64,000 nucleotides of DNA from Mesorhizobium sp. (GCA_004963905.1 SUGL01000020.1:62001-126000), one strand, 5' to 3'; positions 9,707-18,240 are shown, counted from the first letter of the stretch. The notes: generated from the sequence alone by a model not told the origin. A program made the numbers and translations.

Positions 9707-10462
9707 CTATACCAGCGCCCCCGGCGTGATGCCGGTCAGCCGCCGGCTCTCGCGGATCAGGTGCGCCTGGTCGGCATAGCCGGCCTCGATCGCCAGCACC
9801 GCCGTCGAGGCGTCGGCGGCCTTCTCGCGCAAGCGCCGGAAGCGATGGAAGCGCAGGATGCGATCGAGCGTTTTCGGGCCGTAGCCGAAAGCATCCTCGA
9901 AGCGTCGGCGCAGCGTCCGCTCGCTCATATGCAAGTGGCGCTGCAGGAAGGGAACCAGCGGCGTCTCGGGCGGCAGGCCTTCATCGATGACCTCGAAGGC
10001 TCTGCCCATCAGCGGATCGAGCGCATCGCGCCCCTCGGTATGCGCGCCGACGATATCTTCCAGCTGCCGCACCATGCCGGCGAGGTCGGGCGCGGCCTTG
10101 ATGCGGTCGGACAGTTGCCTGGAGCGCGTGCCCCAGAGCTCACCGAGGTCGAGCCGGCCGCCGACGATCTCGCCGGCCGGCACACCGAGCCAGCCGGCGG
10201 CGGCTCCTGGCCGGAAGCGGAAGCCGACGATCACCGAGCCGGCCTTCGGCCTTTCGATCTGCGGCTCCTTGTCCGGCCCGGCGATGCGGAAGCGGCCGTC
10301 GATCCATTGCAGGTCGATGGTCGCGTCCGGCGTGATGACGATCGGCGGAACGTCCTGCTCCGCCATGCGATGGACCCAGACCGCGCAAAAGGCGCTGGCC
10401 AGGCCCGCGGCAGCGGGCCTTTGCTGAAAGAAGCCGGTGGACTGGGCCAGTACCGGTTCCAT
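9707..10462 (-). CDS. AraC family transcriptional regulator
   Basis: The 251-residue protein has an N-terminal sensory domain of the type found with DUF6597-like AraC proteins and a C-terminal AraC helix-turn-helix pair: MSERTLRRRFEDAFGYGPK followed by LAIEAGYADQAHLIRE and TGITPG. The ATG at 10462 has GGAG five bases upstream, better than the ATG at 10486. It is divergent from the VOC/DoxX pair and is the likely regulator of those genes; this is inferred from position. The inducer is unknown. Confidence 0.88.
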   Translation of the reverse strand: MEPVLAQSTGFFQQRPAAAGLASAFCAVWVHRMAEQDVPPIVITPDATIDLQWIDGRFRIAGPDKEPQIERPKAGSVIVGFRFRPGAAAGWLGVPAGEIVGGRLDLGELWGTRSRQLSDRIKAAPDLAGMVRQLEDIVGAHTEGRDALDPLMGRAFEVIDEGLPPETPLVPFLQRHLHMSERTLRRRFEDAFGYGPKTLDRILRFHRFRRLREKAADASTAVLAIEAGYADQAHLIRESRRLTGITPGALV

Positions 10463-10643
10463 GTCTTCTCCGATCTGCTTCGGCATTCCCCGGCGGATCT
10501 ACGTCGGCCATTTTGGCCGAAATCTTCAATGCCGGCCGCCTCATCCGTGGCAAAACGAATGCAAGGTCACGGCGCTTCAGGCGCTTCCATGAGGCCGCAT
10601 TCGTACCCGGACGTGGTCACGAATATAGAAAGGAGTGAGAGAA

Positions 10644-11066
10644 ATGAAAGCTCGCATCACCGTCATCACGCTTGGCGTCGATGATCTGGAAGCATCGCTC
10701 AAATTCTACCGCGACGGCTTGGGCCTGCCGACCGAAGGCATCATCGGCCGCGAGTTCGAGCATGGCGCCGTCGCCTTCTTCGAGCTCGCCGGCGGCTTGA
10801 AGTTCGCCATCTTCGAGCGCTCGAGCATCGCCCACGACGCCACGGTGCCGCAGAGCGGTCGCAGCCCGACCGAGCTCACCATCGGCCACAACGTGGCGAG
10901 CGAAGCCGAGGTCGACGCGGTGATGGCCGAGACCGTCAAGGCCGGCGCGCGCGTGGTCAAGCCGGCGCAAAAAACCTTCTGGGGCGGCTATGCCGGCTAT
11001 TTCCAGGACCCCGACGATCACCTCTGGGAAGTCGTCTACAACCCCGCTTTCATACCGAAAGACTGA
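10644..11066 (+). CDS. VOC (glyoxalase/bleomycin resistance) family protein
   Basis: A 140-residue single-chain VOC protein with paired beta-alpha-beta modules: ITLGVDDLEASLKFYRDGLG at the start and GYAGYFQDPDDHLWEVVYNP at the end, including the usual metal-ligand Glu near the C-terminus. VOC proteins include glyoxalases, dioxygenases and resistance proteins, and the substrate cannot be assigned. The ATG at 10644 follows AGGAG. The gene is 27 bp upstream of a DoxX-like membrane protein and divergent from an AraC regulator. Confidence 0.87.
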   Translation: MKARITVITLGVDDLEASLKFYRDGLGLPTEGIIGREFEHGAVAFFELAGGLKFAIFERSSIAHDATVPQSGRSPTELTIGHNVASEAEVDAVMAETVKAGARVVKPAQKTFWGGYAGYFQDPDDHLWEVVYNPAFIPKD

Positions 11067-11093
11067 GCGGGAGAGCCCCGCAAGGAGGCCGAT

Positions 11094-11456
11094 ATGCCCA
11101 TTGCAACCATCCAGGCGGTAGGCGCGCTTCTTATCGGTGGCGTGTTCGTCGTCGCCGGCATCGAGCATTTTGTGAAATTCGAGGCGATGTGCACTTATCT
11201 GGCGAGCCGGAAATTCCCGGCTCCGGCTCTCATGCTGGCCGCCGGCTCGGCGCTCGAGATCGTCGCCGGCATCATGCTGGCGTTCGGCCTTGCCGCGCCT
11301 TTCGCCGCCGGCGCGCTCATCCTGTTCACGCTGGCGGCGAACTTCATGCTGCTGCGCTTCTGGGTCTCCGAGGAGCCGGAGCGGCAGGCGCTGCGCAACG
11401 CCTTTCTGATCAACGTCGCCGTCGTCGGCGGATTGCTGGTGGCGGGAACGGTCTGA
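11094..11456 (+). CDS. DoxX-like small membrane protein
   Basis: A 120-residue protein with four hydrophobic helices. It contains GGVFVVAGIEHFVKFEAM and ALEIVAGIMLAFGLAAPFAA, matching the DoxX family of inner-membrane proteins often linked to oxidative or thiol-stress responses. AAGGAGG precedes the start by a suitable distance. It follows the VOC gene at 27 bp and is probably co-transcribed with it. Confidence 0.85.
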   Translation: MPIATIQAVGALLIGGVFVVAGIEHFVKFEAMCTYLASRKFPAPALMLAAGSALEIVAGIMLAFGLAAPFAAGALILFTLAANFMLLRFWVSEEPERQALRNAFLINVAVVGGLLVAGTV

Positions 11457-11563
11457 CACCGACGACACCGGCACGAGCTTTTGGGAAACCATTGTCTTCG
11501 CAACCGCTTGACCGCCGCCGAGCGAATCCGCACAGTGCGTGCAATCGATCTTGGGAGGCTGTC

Positions 11564-12016
11564 ATGACTCGCTTCGCCCGTTCCGCCCTTGCCGCGCTGA
11601 TTTCGCTTCTGACGCCGCTTGGCACCTCGCTTGGCTTCAACCAGGCTGCGCACGCCGCCGATCTCTCCGTCTACACCGAAGATGACGGGGGCGTCTGCGG
11701 CGAGGCCTGGGTGCTGAACAAGATCACCAGCCGCTTCTCCTATCAGGTCAAGCACGTGCCGCATCTGCCCGATGTCGCGATCACCGACTTCCATCGCATC
11801 CACCAGCACCGCTATTTGCCGGCCAGCGACGAATGGCCGATCGGCCGCCGCTATTGCGGCGCCACCGTCAGCCTGTCGGATGGCCGCGACCGCACCATCT
11901 GGTACCTGATCGAGGAGGGTCAGGGCTTCGCTTCGATCGGCGACAATGTCGAGTTCTGCGTCTCCGGCTTCGACCGCTGGATGGTCTACAACGGCCGCTG
12001 CCGCGTGCTGCGGTAA
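11564..12016 (+). CDS. secreted hypothetical protein with paired cysteines
   Basis: A 150-residue product with a signal peptide (MTRFARSALAALISLL to about AAHA at residue 30) and a mature domain containing four cysteines (GVCGEAW, RYCGATV, EFCVSGF, GRCRVL), which suggests disulfide bonding in the periplasm or outside the cell. The ATG at 11564 has GGGAGG upstream. I do not recognise the fold. The gene stands alone, about 100 bp after the DoxX gene. Confidence 0.7.
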   Translation: MTRFARSALAALISLLTPLGTSLGFNQAAHAADLSVYTEDDGGVCGEAWVLNKITSRFSYQVKHVPHLPDVAITDFHRIHQHRYLPASDEWPIGRRYCGATVSLSDGRDRTIWYLIEEGQGFASIGDNVEFCVSGFDRWMVYNGRCRVLR

Positions 12017-12054
12017 TATTGCTGGCTGGTAGGCTGTTGAGGTCGGCGCTCCAC

Positions 12055-12230
12055 GGCGCCCCCCTCTGGCCTGCCGGCCATCTCCCCCAAGGTGGGGAGA
12101 TTGGCAGCTTCGGCACCTTGCTCAATCCTGCAACGCTGGAGATTGGCGAAAGCCAGCGCGATATCTGATCTCCCCCCTTGTGGGCCTTGTGGGGGAGATG
12201 CCCGGCAGGGCAGAGGGGGGCGCTGTCCCG
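12055..12230. repeat. repeat A, inverted pair
   Basis: Two copies of the window's commonest intergenic repeat face each other. The left copy (about 12055-12107) reads CCCCCCTCTGGCC-TGCCGGCCATCTCCCCC and so on; the right copy (about 12168-12230) is the reverse orientation with GGGGGAGATGCCCGGCAGGG. The whole gap 12017-12432 contains no gene besides these elements. Other copies are listed separately. Confidence 0.85.
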
Positions 12231-12432
12231 CCAGCCGATATTTCTTATCGAACCTCGATATCCTCCCGAATGCCCGCGGCACGGGCGCGGGCGAGCAGCA
12301 GGGAGCGCTCCCTGTCATGCCGGTCAGTTCGTCGGCGCGGCGGAATCGGTGCCGGCCTTTTGCGACTGGCCATTTTCGGAGAGATCTGCGTCGGCGATCT
12401 GCCAAGACGGCGTCGCCCGAAGGACGTCGCCG

Positions 12433-13059
12433 TCAGGCCCGCGCGCCCTGACCCGAAAGATAGGCGCAGATCATCTCGCCGAGCTGCTTCTGCAGTTCCG
12501 GCGCGTCGAGCATGTTGCGGCGCGCCGCATTGTGGATCACGCCCTCGATCGCCGAGGAGAGCACGCGCGCCATGGTCTCGGTATCCTTGCGGCGCCGGCG
12601 GTATTGCGCCACGGCCGCCGCATAGTGCTCGAGATAGCGGGCCTGGAAAGAGGCATGCGCGGCGCGCGAGCCGCGGTCGCTCGGCGCTTCGTCGAGCAGC
12701 ACCTGATGCAGTGTCGGGTGGATGCTGTGCGCGGCGATCATGCCGCGCACCAGCTCGCGCGCGAACTGCCTGAGCGGCTTCTCCTCGGCCGCGGCCTCGC
12801 GGATGACGGACAGCACATGATCGAAGTGGCGGCGACGGATGGCGTCGACCAGGGCGAGCTTGTCGGGGAAATATTGATAGAGCGAGCCGATGCTCACACC
12901 GGCGGCCTCGGCCACCTTGTTGGTGCTGAAGCCCGCCCAGCCGGTCTCGCTCAGAACGCGAGCACCTGCTTCGATAATCGCCTCGACGGTGGCGACCGAG
13001 CGCGCCTGGCGTGGCTCCTTGCGCATGCGTGCGGCTGGCTTTGCAATGCGAGTAGACAT
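12433..13059 (-). CDS. TetR family transcriptional regulator
   Basis: The 208-residue protein has a basic N-terminal arm (MRKEPRQARSVATVEAII) and the TetR helix-turn-helix TNKVAEAAGVSIGSLYQYF. The C-terminal half is the all-helical ligand domain. The ATG at 13059 is placed at the conserved arm; readings that continue upstream run antisense to the neighbouring DinB gene. It is divergent from the DinB-fold gene across about 70 bp containing GAG-N15-CTC-type half sites, so it may control that gene. Ligand unknown. Confidence 0.88.
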   Translation of the reverse strand: MSTRIAKPAARMRKEPRQARSVATVEAIIEAGARVLSETGWAGFSTNKVAEAAGVSIGSLYQYFPDKLALVDAIRRRHFDHVLSVIREAAAEEKPLRQFARELVRGMIAAHSIHPTLHQVLLDEAPSDRGSRAAHASFQARYLEHYAAAVAQYRRRRKDTETMARVLSSAIEGVIHNAARRNMLDAPELQKQLGEMICAYLSGQGARA

Positions 13060-13131
13060 CCTGGCCGGGTCTCCCGAGAATATAAACAAGATACTCACAT
13101 TTAACTCCGACGCAAATGGAGCCCGCAACAG

Positions 13132-13662
13132 ATGAGTGCCAGGACCTTGCTGAAGAGCCTGCTTGTCTATCAGGCCTGGGCGAATGACGAACTGCTGGGG
13201 AAGCTTGTCGGGATGGATCCGTCTCGCAACGCTAAGGAACGTCACGCCGCGCTGAGGCTGATGAACCACATCCATGTCGTGTCGCGGATTTTTGCCGCGC
13301 ACCTTACGGGTATCGCGCATGGCTATGCGAGCGACAACACCGAGGAGACGCCGGAGCCGGCCGAGCTGCGCGCCGCCATGGCGGAAAGCGACCGCTGGTA
13401 TCTCGACTATGCCGAAACCGTTTCGGAGCAATGGCTTGCGGAGCCGCTCGCCTTCACTTTCACCGACGGCGACAGGGGCCGTATGACCCGCCAGGAGATG
13501 TTGACCCACGTCGTCCTGCACGGCGGCTATCATCGTGGCGAGGTCGGCCGCATGCTTGCCGCCATCGCGGTCACACCGCCCTGGGACACCTATGCCGTCC
13601 ATCTGCACCGGGCCGAACCGTCGCGTCGCCTGCGGGCGCAATCCGAGCCGCTCGACGCCTGA
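13132..13662 (+). CDS. DinB-fold putative metal-dependent thiol transferase
   Basis: A 176-residue four-helix DinB/YfiT-fold protein. The putative metal ligands are a His in LMNHIHVVSRI and the pair in VVLHGGYHRGEVGRML (His-x3-His), as in DinB family members that use bacillithiol, mycothiol or glutathione. The reaction is not predictable. It is transcribed divergently from a TetR gene. A second DinB-family gene lies at 30044. Confidence 0.87.
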   Translation: MSARTLLKSLLVYQAWANDELLGKLVGMDPSRNAKERHAALRLMNHIHVVSRIFAAHLTGIAHGYASDNTEETPEPAELRAAMAESDRWYLDYAETVSEQWLAEPLAFTFTDGDRGRMTRQEMLTHVVLHGGYHRGEVGRMLAAIAVTPPWDTYAVHLHRAEPSRRLRAQSEPLDA

Positions 13663-14085
13663 GACAGGCTCCAAGATGTGAGCAGGAAACTCACTTTCCC
13701 CTAGATAAGCTATGCCGCCGTTCTCGCTCCGTTTTGCTGCGCCCCGGTCTGTAGATATGTCTTCTGGACAAGATAAAGCGCGGGGTTAGGCACGCTCTTT
13801 CCATTATGAGCAGATCGCTCACATTTGACATTCTGCACAACGAGAATATGTCTGGATGAACCGGCGATAGAGAGCATGGCGAATTCTCGGCAGTGGAACT
13901 TCACTTCGACAAACAAAGATTCGCTGACGATTTTTGCGTCGATGCGCTTGGCAGCACAGCTTGTGTAACCAAAATTCAATATCTGAAAATCATTGTGTTG
14001 CTTCGCTGGCTAGACAGTCGCGAGTCAGATATGCATGAGCACGCCGGGTCACTCACGACCTTTGGCAAAACGCAAGGGGCATCGC
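13663..14085. other. gap upstream of the histone-like gene
   Basis: About 420 bases with no convincing gene and lower GC than the flanks. It holds two dyads built on the same half site: GTGAG-N7-CTCAC (13678-13694) and TGAGC-N5-GCTCA (13807-13821). The core also occurs as CTCACATTT at 13094-13102 in the TetR/DinB promoter and again at 13818-13826. The region probably contains the promoter of the Lys/Ala-rich gene. Confidence 0.4.
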
Positions 14086-14457
14086 ATGGCAAAGACGACA
14101 ACCAAGGCGCCGGCGGCGAAAGCGCCGGCAAAGAAAGCGGCACCGAAGGCTGCCGCGAAACCTGCAGCAGTGAAGAAGACAGCAGCACCGAAGGCAGCCG
14201 CCAAGGCTCCGGCCAAGGCAGCGGCAAAGCCCGCCGCGAAGGCCGCGGCGAAGCCGGCCGCCAAGGCCGCGGCTAAGCCCGCCGCCAAGGCAGCAGCCAA
14301 GGCTCCGGCGAAGAAGCCGGCCGCCAAGCCTGCCGCAAAGCCTGCCGCGAAGGCAGCGGCGAAACCCGCCGCCAAGGCTCCGATGAAGGCGGCCGCCGCC
14401 AAGTCGACGGCAGCGGTGAAGAAGGCGCCGGCAAAGAAGGCGCCTGCCAAGAAGTAA
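14086..14457 (+). CDS. histone H1-like Lys/Ala/Pro-rich DNA-binding protein
   Basis: A 123-residue protein made almost entirely of Ala, Lys and Pro in repeats of AAKPAAKA and APAKKA type. It resembles the C-terminal tail of eukaryotic histone H1 and bacterial H1-like proteins such as AlgP and Hc1-type tails, so non-specific DNA binding or nucleoid compaction is likely. The ATG at 14086 has AAGGGG seven bases upstream. The repeat is low-complexity at DNA level too, so copy number may vary between strains. A strong terminator follows at 14561. Confidence 0.85.
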   Translation: MAKTTTKAPAAKAPAKKAAPKAAAKPAAVKKTAAPKAAAKAPAKAAAKPAAKAAAKPAAKAAAKPAAKAAAKAPAKKPAAKPAAKPAAKAAAKPAAKAPMKAAAAKSTAAVKKAPAKKAPAKK

Positions 14458-14560
14458 TCGCGTAGCTTCGCTCGCGAACCGGCAGGTGAGGGCGGGTACC
14501 GTCGAGGTGCCCCTCTCGCCAGTTCGGCGTGATAGCGAGGTTGGAGCGGACGCTCCTGCT

Positions 14561-14609
14561 AAAGCTCCCGGAATTTTTGCCATCCGGCAAATTTCCGGGA
14601 GCTTTTTTG
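14561..14609 (+). terminator. strong Rho-independent terminator
   Basis: A long near-perfect stem: AAAGCTCCCGGAA (from 14561) pairs with TTCCGGGAGCTTT (ending about 14607), with an inner stem TTTGCC/GGCAAA around ATCC, followed by a run of T. It lies about 100 bp after the histone-like gene and before the GNAT gene. Confidence 0.88.
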
Positions 14610-14716
14610 TTGCGGCGGCAAGGGCCGACCGACACGATTGTTCCAGTTGTCGGGCGGGGTGCCGTTTTGCTGCGCCACGTCCATTCGCGGCGGCCGAGGG
14701 AAGAGGCGATTGTTTC

Positions 14717-15175
14717 ATGGTTTGGGAGCTTACGGTTCGCCCGGCAAGCGACGACGATGCGGACGCGGTGAGCCGCCTGATCGTGGCCGCTCTGCGGGAA
14801 ACCAACGCCAGGGATTACGCGCCCGAAATCATCGCCCGTGTCGAACAAAGCTTCAGTCCGCCGGCAATGCTGCAGTTCTTCAGAAAGCGCCAAGTCTGCG
14901 TCGCCGTTGCCGGCAACCGGATCGTAGGGACGGCAAGCCTGGATGGAGCGACGGTTCGATCGGTGTTCGTCGATCCTGAATTTCAGGGGCTTGGTGTCGG
15001 CAGGCGACTGATGTCGGAGGTCGAGCAGGCGGCAAGGGCAAATGGCGTGACGGTGCTGACGGTGCCTTCCTCGGTTACGGCGGAGCCATTCTATTCCAGG
15101 CTCGGCTTCCACGCAGTCCGAGACAGCTTCCATGGCGACGAACGCACCATCATCATGGAGCGATCCCTGGAATAG
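14717..15175 (+). CDS. GNAT family N-acetyltransferase
   Basis: The 152-residue protein has the GNAT acetyl-CoA loop FVDPEFQGLGVGRRLM (Q-x-x-G-x-G type), preceded by strand beta-4 and followed by VLTVPSSVTAEPFYSRLGF, the usual motif B region. The substrate could be a small molecule or a protein N-terminus. The ATG at 14717 is supported by the conserved start of the domain (LTVRPAS); the ribosome site is weak. Confidence 0.88.
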   Translation: MVWELTVRPASDDDADAVSRLIVAALRETNARDYAPEIIARVEQSFSPPAMLQFFRKRQVCVAVAGNRIVGTASLDGATVRSVFVDPEFQGLGVGRRLMSEVEQAARANGVTVLTVPSSVTAEPFYSRLGFHAVRDSFHGDERTIIMERSLE

Positions 15176-15291
15176 CGGCGGCAGCACGCGTCCGCCCACG
15201 CTGGGGCTGGCGGCAGGATTTGGCGACGCTGGCCGTTGCTCTCGGGAGCCCATTCGATCAACAGTGCGCGCAAACAACTGGGAACCCGATC

Positions 15292-15888
15292 ATGCCGAAG
15301 CTGCTCTACGCCTCCACGTCACCCTACAGCTCGAAGGTCCGCATGGCTGCGGCCTATGCCGGCATCGCCGTCGACCTCGTGCCGGTCAAGACGGAGGACA
15401 AGCCGGCGGAGCTGATATCGGCCAATCCGTTGGGCAAGATCCCGGTGCTGGTGCTGGAGGACGGCCGCCCGATCCACGACAGCCGCGCCATCACCCAACA
15501 TCTCAACCGCCTGTCGAAGAACGCGCTGTTCCCGCGCAATCCCGACAAGCGGCTGGAGGCCGAGGTGCTGGAGGCGCTGGCCGACGGCATCTGCGACTGC
15601 GCGCTGTCGATGGTCTATGAGCGGCGCACGCGGCCCGAGGCGATGGTCTATCAGCCATGGCTCGACCGCCAGTGGGCGAAGATCACCACCGCGCTCGACC
15701 TCCTCAACGCCAACCCGCCGAAACTGCCGAAGAAGATCACCGCCGGCCAGATGGCGCTGCGCGCCACCCTCGGCTATCTGGCGCTCCGCTTCGGCGGCCA
15801 GTGGGAAAAGGGCCGCGGCCGGCTTACCCGCTGGGCCGCCCGCTTCGACGAGAAGTTTCCGGAGCTGAAGGGCTGCGTGCCGGGGTGA
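15292..15888 (+). CDS. glutathione S-transferase family protein
   Basis: A 198-residue protein with a thioredoxin-fold N-domain (MPKLLYASTSPYSSKVRMAA, with Ser in the catalytic region, then NPLGKIPVLVLEDG and the glutathione-binding DSRAI) and an all-helical C-domain. This suits conjugation or thiol-exchange chemistry in the cytoplasm. The substrate is unknown. The start at 15292 coincides with the first beta strand. The gene is followed by a pair of repeat B elements. Confidence 0.88.
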   Translation: MPKLLYASTSPYSSKVRMAAAYAGIAVDLVPVKTEDKPAELISANPLGKIPVLVLEDGRPIHDSRAITQHLNRLSKNALFPRNPDKRLEAEVLEALADGICDCALSMVYERRTRPEAMVYQPWLDRQWAKITTALDLLNANPPKLPKKITAGQMALRATLGYLALRFGGQWEKGRGRLTRWAARFDEKFPELKGCVPG

Positions 15889-15891
15889 GGG

Positions 15892-16092
15892 CGCCTCTCC
15901 TTCTCCCCTTGTGGGAGAAGGTGGATCGGCGCGATAGCGCCGAGACGGATGAGGGGTGCTGGAAGAAATGAGGCGTGTTAAAAGTGGAGAGATTTTGATC
16001 GCCGCCTCGTCAAGGCAGCGATCCGTCCAACACCCCTCATCCGACCGAGCTTCGCTCGGCCACCTTCTCCCACAAGGGGAGAAGGGAGAGGC
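15892..16092. repeat. repeat B, inverted pair
   Basis: Two arms in opposite orientation: about 15892-15972 (TTCTCCCCTTGTGGGAGAAGG, then GAGACGGATGAGGGGTG) and about 16012-16092 (CACCCCTCATCCGACC to CCCACAAGGGGAGAAGG). The same composite is found inside the EamA gene at 40928-41090. This is a dispersed intergenic element and not coding here. Confidence 0.85.
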
Positions 16093-16111
16093 AAATCCCG
16101 GAGGGCTGAGC

Positions 16112-16489
16112 ATGGCAAAGTCAGTCACTAGTATGGCACCCGACCCGATGGTCGAGCGTCTGCGAGCAGCCCTCGGCCGGCGCGCCTTCACCGAGCAGAA
16201 AATGTTCGGCGGCACCTGTTTCATGATCAACGGCAACATGCTGATCGGCACGTCCAAGCGCGGCCTGTTGGTTCGCGTCGGCAAGGAGGCGCACGCAGCC
16301 GCCGCTGCCCGTCCCCATGCGCGGCCGATGGAAATGGGCGGGCGCTCGATGGAAGGCTATGTCCATGTCGCGCCGGAGGGCACGGCGAGCGAAGCCGAGC
16401 TTGGCGGCTGGCTCGATCTCGCGCTGGCCTTTGTTGAGACTTTGCCGCCGAAGATCAAATCCGCCAAGGTCGCAAAGAAGCGCGCATAA
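16112..16489 (+). CDS. TfoX N-terminal domain family protein
   Basis: The 125-residue protein matches the TfoX-N domain: an AALGRRAFTEQKMFGGTCFMI segment followed by GNMLIGTSKRGLLVRVG and a C-terminal helix. It ends in a Lys/Arg-rich tail. Stand-alone TfoX-N proteins are widespread in rhizobia with no established function; a link to competence, as for TfoX of gammaproteobacteria, is not implied. GGAGG lies seven bases before the ATG at 16112. Confidence 0.85.
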   Translation: MAKSVTSMAPDPMVERLRAALGRRAFTEQKMFGGTCFMINGNMLIGTSKRGLLVRVGKEAHAAAAARPHARPMEMGGRSMEGYVHVAPEGTASEAELGGWLDLALAFVETLPPKIKSAKVAKKRA

Positions 16490-16573
16490 GCCGCTGGCCC
16501 GCCACCTTCTGGACTGTGATGTGCCAGTATTTGTCGAGCTGCCTTGAGAAACGCAGGGCCGGGGGAGGAAGCA

Positions 16574-16998
16574 ATGGCACTCGATGGGCATTGCATGTGC
16601 GGGGCGGTCACCTGGATTATTCCGGGGACACCACGCGAAACCTGGTCTGTCACTGCGCCGATTGCCAGCGCGCCACGTCCGCTCCGTTAACCGCCTTCCT
16701 CGGCATGAAGCCGGAGCAGCTGAGCTGGACCGGCGACATCAGGCACTATGAAAGCAGCCCGAACACGTTTCGTGGATTCTGCCCGTCCTGCGGCACGAGG
16801 CTCTATTTCCGTTCCGACAGATGGCCTCACGAGATCCACGTTCACGCCGCTACCATGGCGAATCCGCAGGACTACCCGCCGGACGCGCAGGTCTTCATGC
16901 CCTCGCGCGCGAAATGGCTCGATCGGCTGCCGTCGATTCCTGCCCATGAGGGCTTCCAGCAACAGCCATCAGGTCATTCGCCCGCCGAAACGCGTTAA
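16574..16998 (+). pseudogene. frameshifted GFA-family (Mss4-like) gene
   Basis: The gene reads as a glutathione-dependent formaldehyde-activating (GFA) family protein only if one base is added near 16612-16614. From ATG 16574 (after GGGGGAGGAAGCA) the first frame gives MALDGHCMCGAVTW, the GFA zinc motif CxC, then runs to a stop near 16690. The next frame resumes at once with DYSGDTTRNLVCHCADCQRA and FCPSCGTRLYF and continues to 16998. Together these give all expected Cys ligands and the normal length. The simplest explanation is loss of one G in the TGG/GAT junction, by mutation or sequencing error. Confidence 0.85.
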
Positions 16999-17100
16999 TG
17001 CATGTCGCCCAAAAGTGCGCAGCGGTTTTGGGAGAACGACCTGCATCACAAAGACTTAAGCGCGTCGCCTGAATCCTTTTCAGCGCGACGCGCATTAAGG
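16999..17100. repeat. repeat D1, GCATGTCGCCCAAAAGTG element
   Basis: About 100 bases starting TTAATGCATGTCGCCC and ending with an imperfect dyad of GCGCGACGC. I recall closely similar elements from many Mesorhizobium intergenic regions. It is distantly related in layout to the element at 38073-38172. It is not coding. Confidence 0.65.
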
Positions 17101-17123
17101 TCTGGGCTGCTCGGTCCAACAAA

Positions 17124-17150
17124 AAAAGCCGGGCGCGAGGCCCGGCTTTT
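17124..17150 (-). terminator. terminator of the porin-like gene
   Basis: Arms AAAAGCCGGGC (17124-17134) and GCCCGGCTTTT (17140-17150) with a five-base loop. The left arm follows a run of A on the plus strand, so on the minus strand the stem is followed by a T-run. It lies 22 bp past the stop at 17172 and fits a classical Rho-independent terminator, possibly bidirectional. Confidence 0.9.
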
Positions 17151-17171
17151 CCGTGTCGTGGCTTGGACGAC

Positions 17172-17828
17172 TTAGAACTTCATACCGACGCCGAAGGTAA
17201 CGCGGTTGTCCTTCGACTTGACGTTGCCGGTCGGACCAAAGTCCTTGTCGCCGTAATCGGTGTAGCGATACTCGACACGGCCGAACACGTTGTCCGTGAT
17301 CTTGATGTCGGAGCCGACGCCGGCCGTCCAGCCGACCATCGCCTTGCTGTCGTTGGTGCCGAGGACGTCATCCGTGATCTTCTGGTTCTTGGCGGCAACA
17401 CCGCCGGTGCCATAGAGCAGGATTTCCGGGGTCACGGCATAGCCGAGGCGGGCGCGCAGCGAGCCTTCGAGACCGCCCTTGGCATGGATGCCGGCGCTGT
17501 CGCCCTTGACGCCGTTGTAGCCGAGATCGGCTTCAGCGCCGTAGACGAAGTTCTCCTGCTGCCACTGATAGCCGCCGAAGACGCCGCCGATGAAGCCCTT
17601 GGTCTTCACATTGACGCCCTGATCCCGGGCATCGGCATGGCCGCTGAAGCCGTAGCCGAGGCTGATACCGGCATAGGGACCGGCCCAGGAGGCGACGGGA
17701 AGTTCGGCGACCGGGGCGGGGGCCGGCGGCTCTTCCTGGACCACGTCCGCGGCATAGGCGGTACCGCCGAGGGCGAAGAGCCCGAGCGCAACCGCCAGCG
17801 GCCGCGCAAACTTGAGATTGGCTTGCAT
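17172..17828 (-). CDS. outer membrane beta-barrel protein, Omp25/Omp31 type
   Basis: The 218-residue protein has a signal peptide ending GGTAYA, a short Pro-rich linker (EEPPAPAPVAELP) and an eight-strand beta barrel starting WAGPYAGISLGYGF and ending in Phe (FGVGMKF), the usual outer-membrane signature. It belongs with rhizobial and Brucella Omp25/Omp31 surface proteins. GGAG lies before the start. It is monocistronic, with a strong terminator downstream and a 400-bp upstream region. Confidence 0.9.
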   Translation of the reverse strand: MQANLKFARPLAVALGLFALGGTAYAADVVQEEPPAPAPVAELPVASWAGPYAGISLGYGFSGHADARDQGVNVKTKGFIGGVFGGYQWQQENFVYGAEADLGYNGVKGDSAGIHAKGGLEGSLRARLGYAVTPEILLYGTGGVAAKNQKITDDVLGTNDSKAMVGWTAGVGSDIKITDNVFGRVEYRYTDYGDKDFGPTGNVKSKDNRVTFGVGMKF

Positions 17829-18240
17829 TGTTGTTTACTCCTTAAGCCACAAGACACTAGGCTTTTTATGTTCATGAATGCCCCGGCCCGTCCGGGGGGA
17901 TAAACGGGCCTGGCGCTCAACGGTTCCAAATGTCGTGCTGAAATACGGCTGAAGCGAACCTGAACTTGGGTCATTCCCTGGCGCGAATGAGGCTGAAAGG
18001 TGACGTTGCATCTTCGCAACAGCGAATGTCAGCAGGCTAATTATGTTGCGCTGCACACCGCTTGGTTCAAGGGGTCCGGCGACATATATTGCGCTATGAG
18101 AAGCCCAAAATCCGGGCCGGCAAGCGTGCGTACGGGCCGCTTCGCCACATTCCTGCCCCAGGTGGAAATGGCATTTAACGCTTGGCCCGTCATATTGTGC
18201 CAGCTTCCCGGAATCGTGAAGCCGATTGAGGATTGACAAC
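17829..18240. other. divergent promoter region of the porin-like and SDR genes
   Basis: About 410 bases with no convincing gene. It must hold the promoter of the minus-strand porin-like gene, whose ribosome site CTTAAGGAG lies at about 17836-17844, and that of the plus-strand SDR-uvrC unit. No operator-quality palindrome was noticed. Confidence 0.4.

Noticed and set aside
13710..13979. Minus-strand frame of 89 residues
   Set aside because: No ribosome site, odd composition, and it covers the dyads upstream of the histone-like gene.
16574..16690. Programmed frameshift in the GFA gene
   Set aside because: No slippery heptamer or downstream structure at the junction, and GFA proteins are not known to use recoding.
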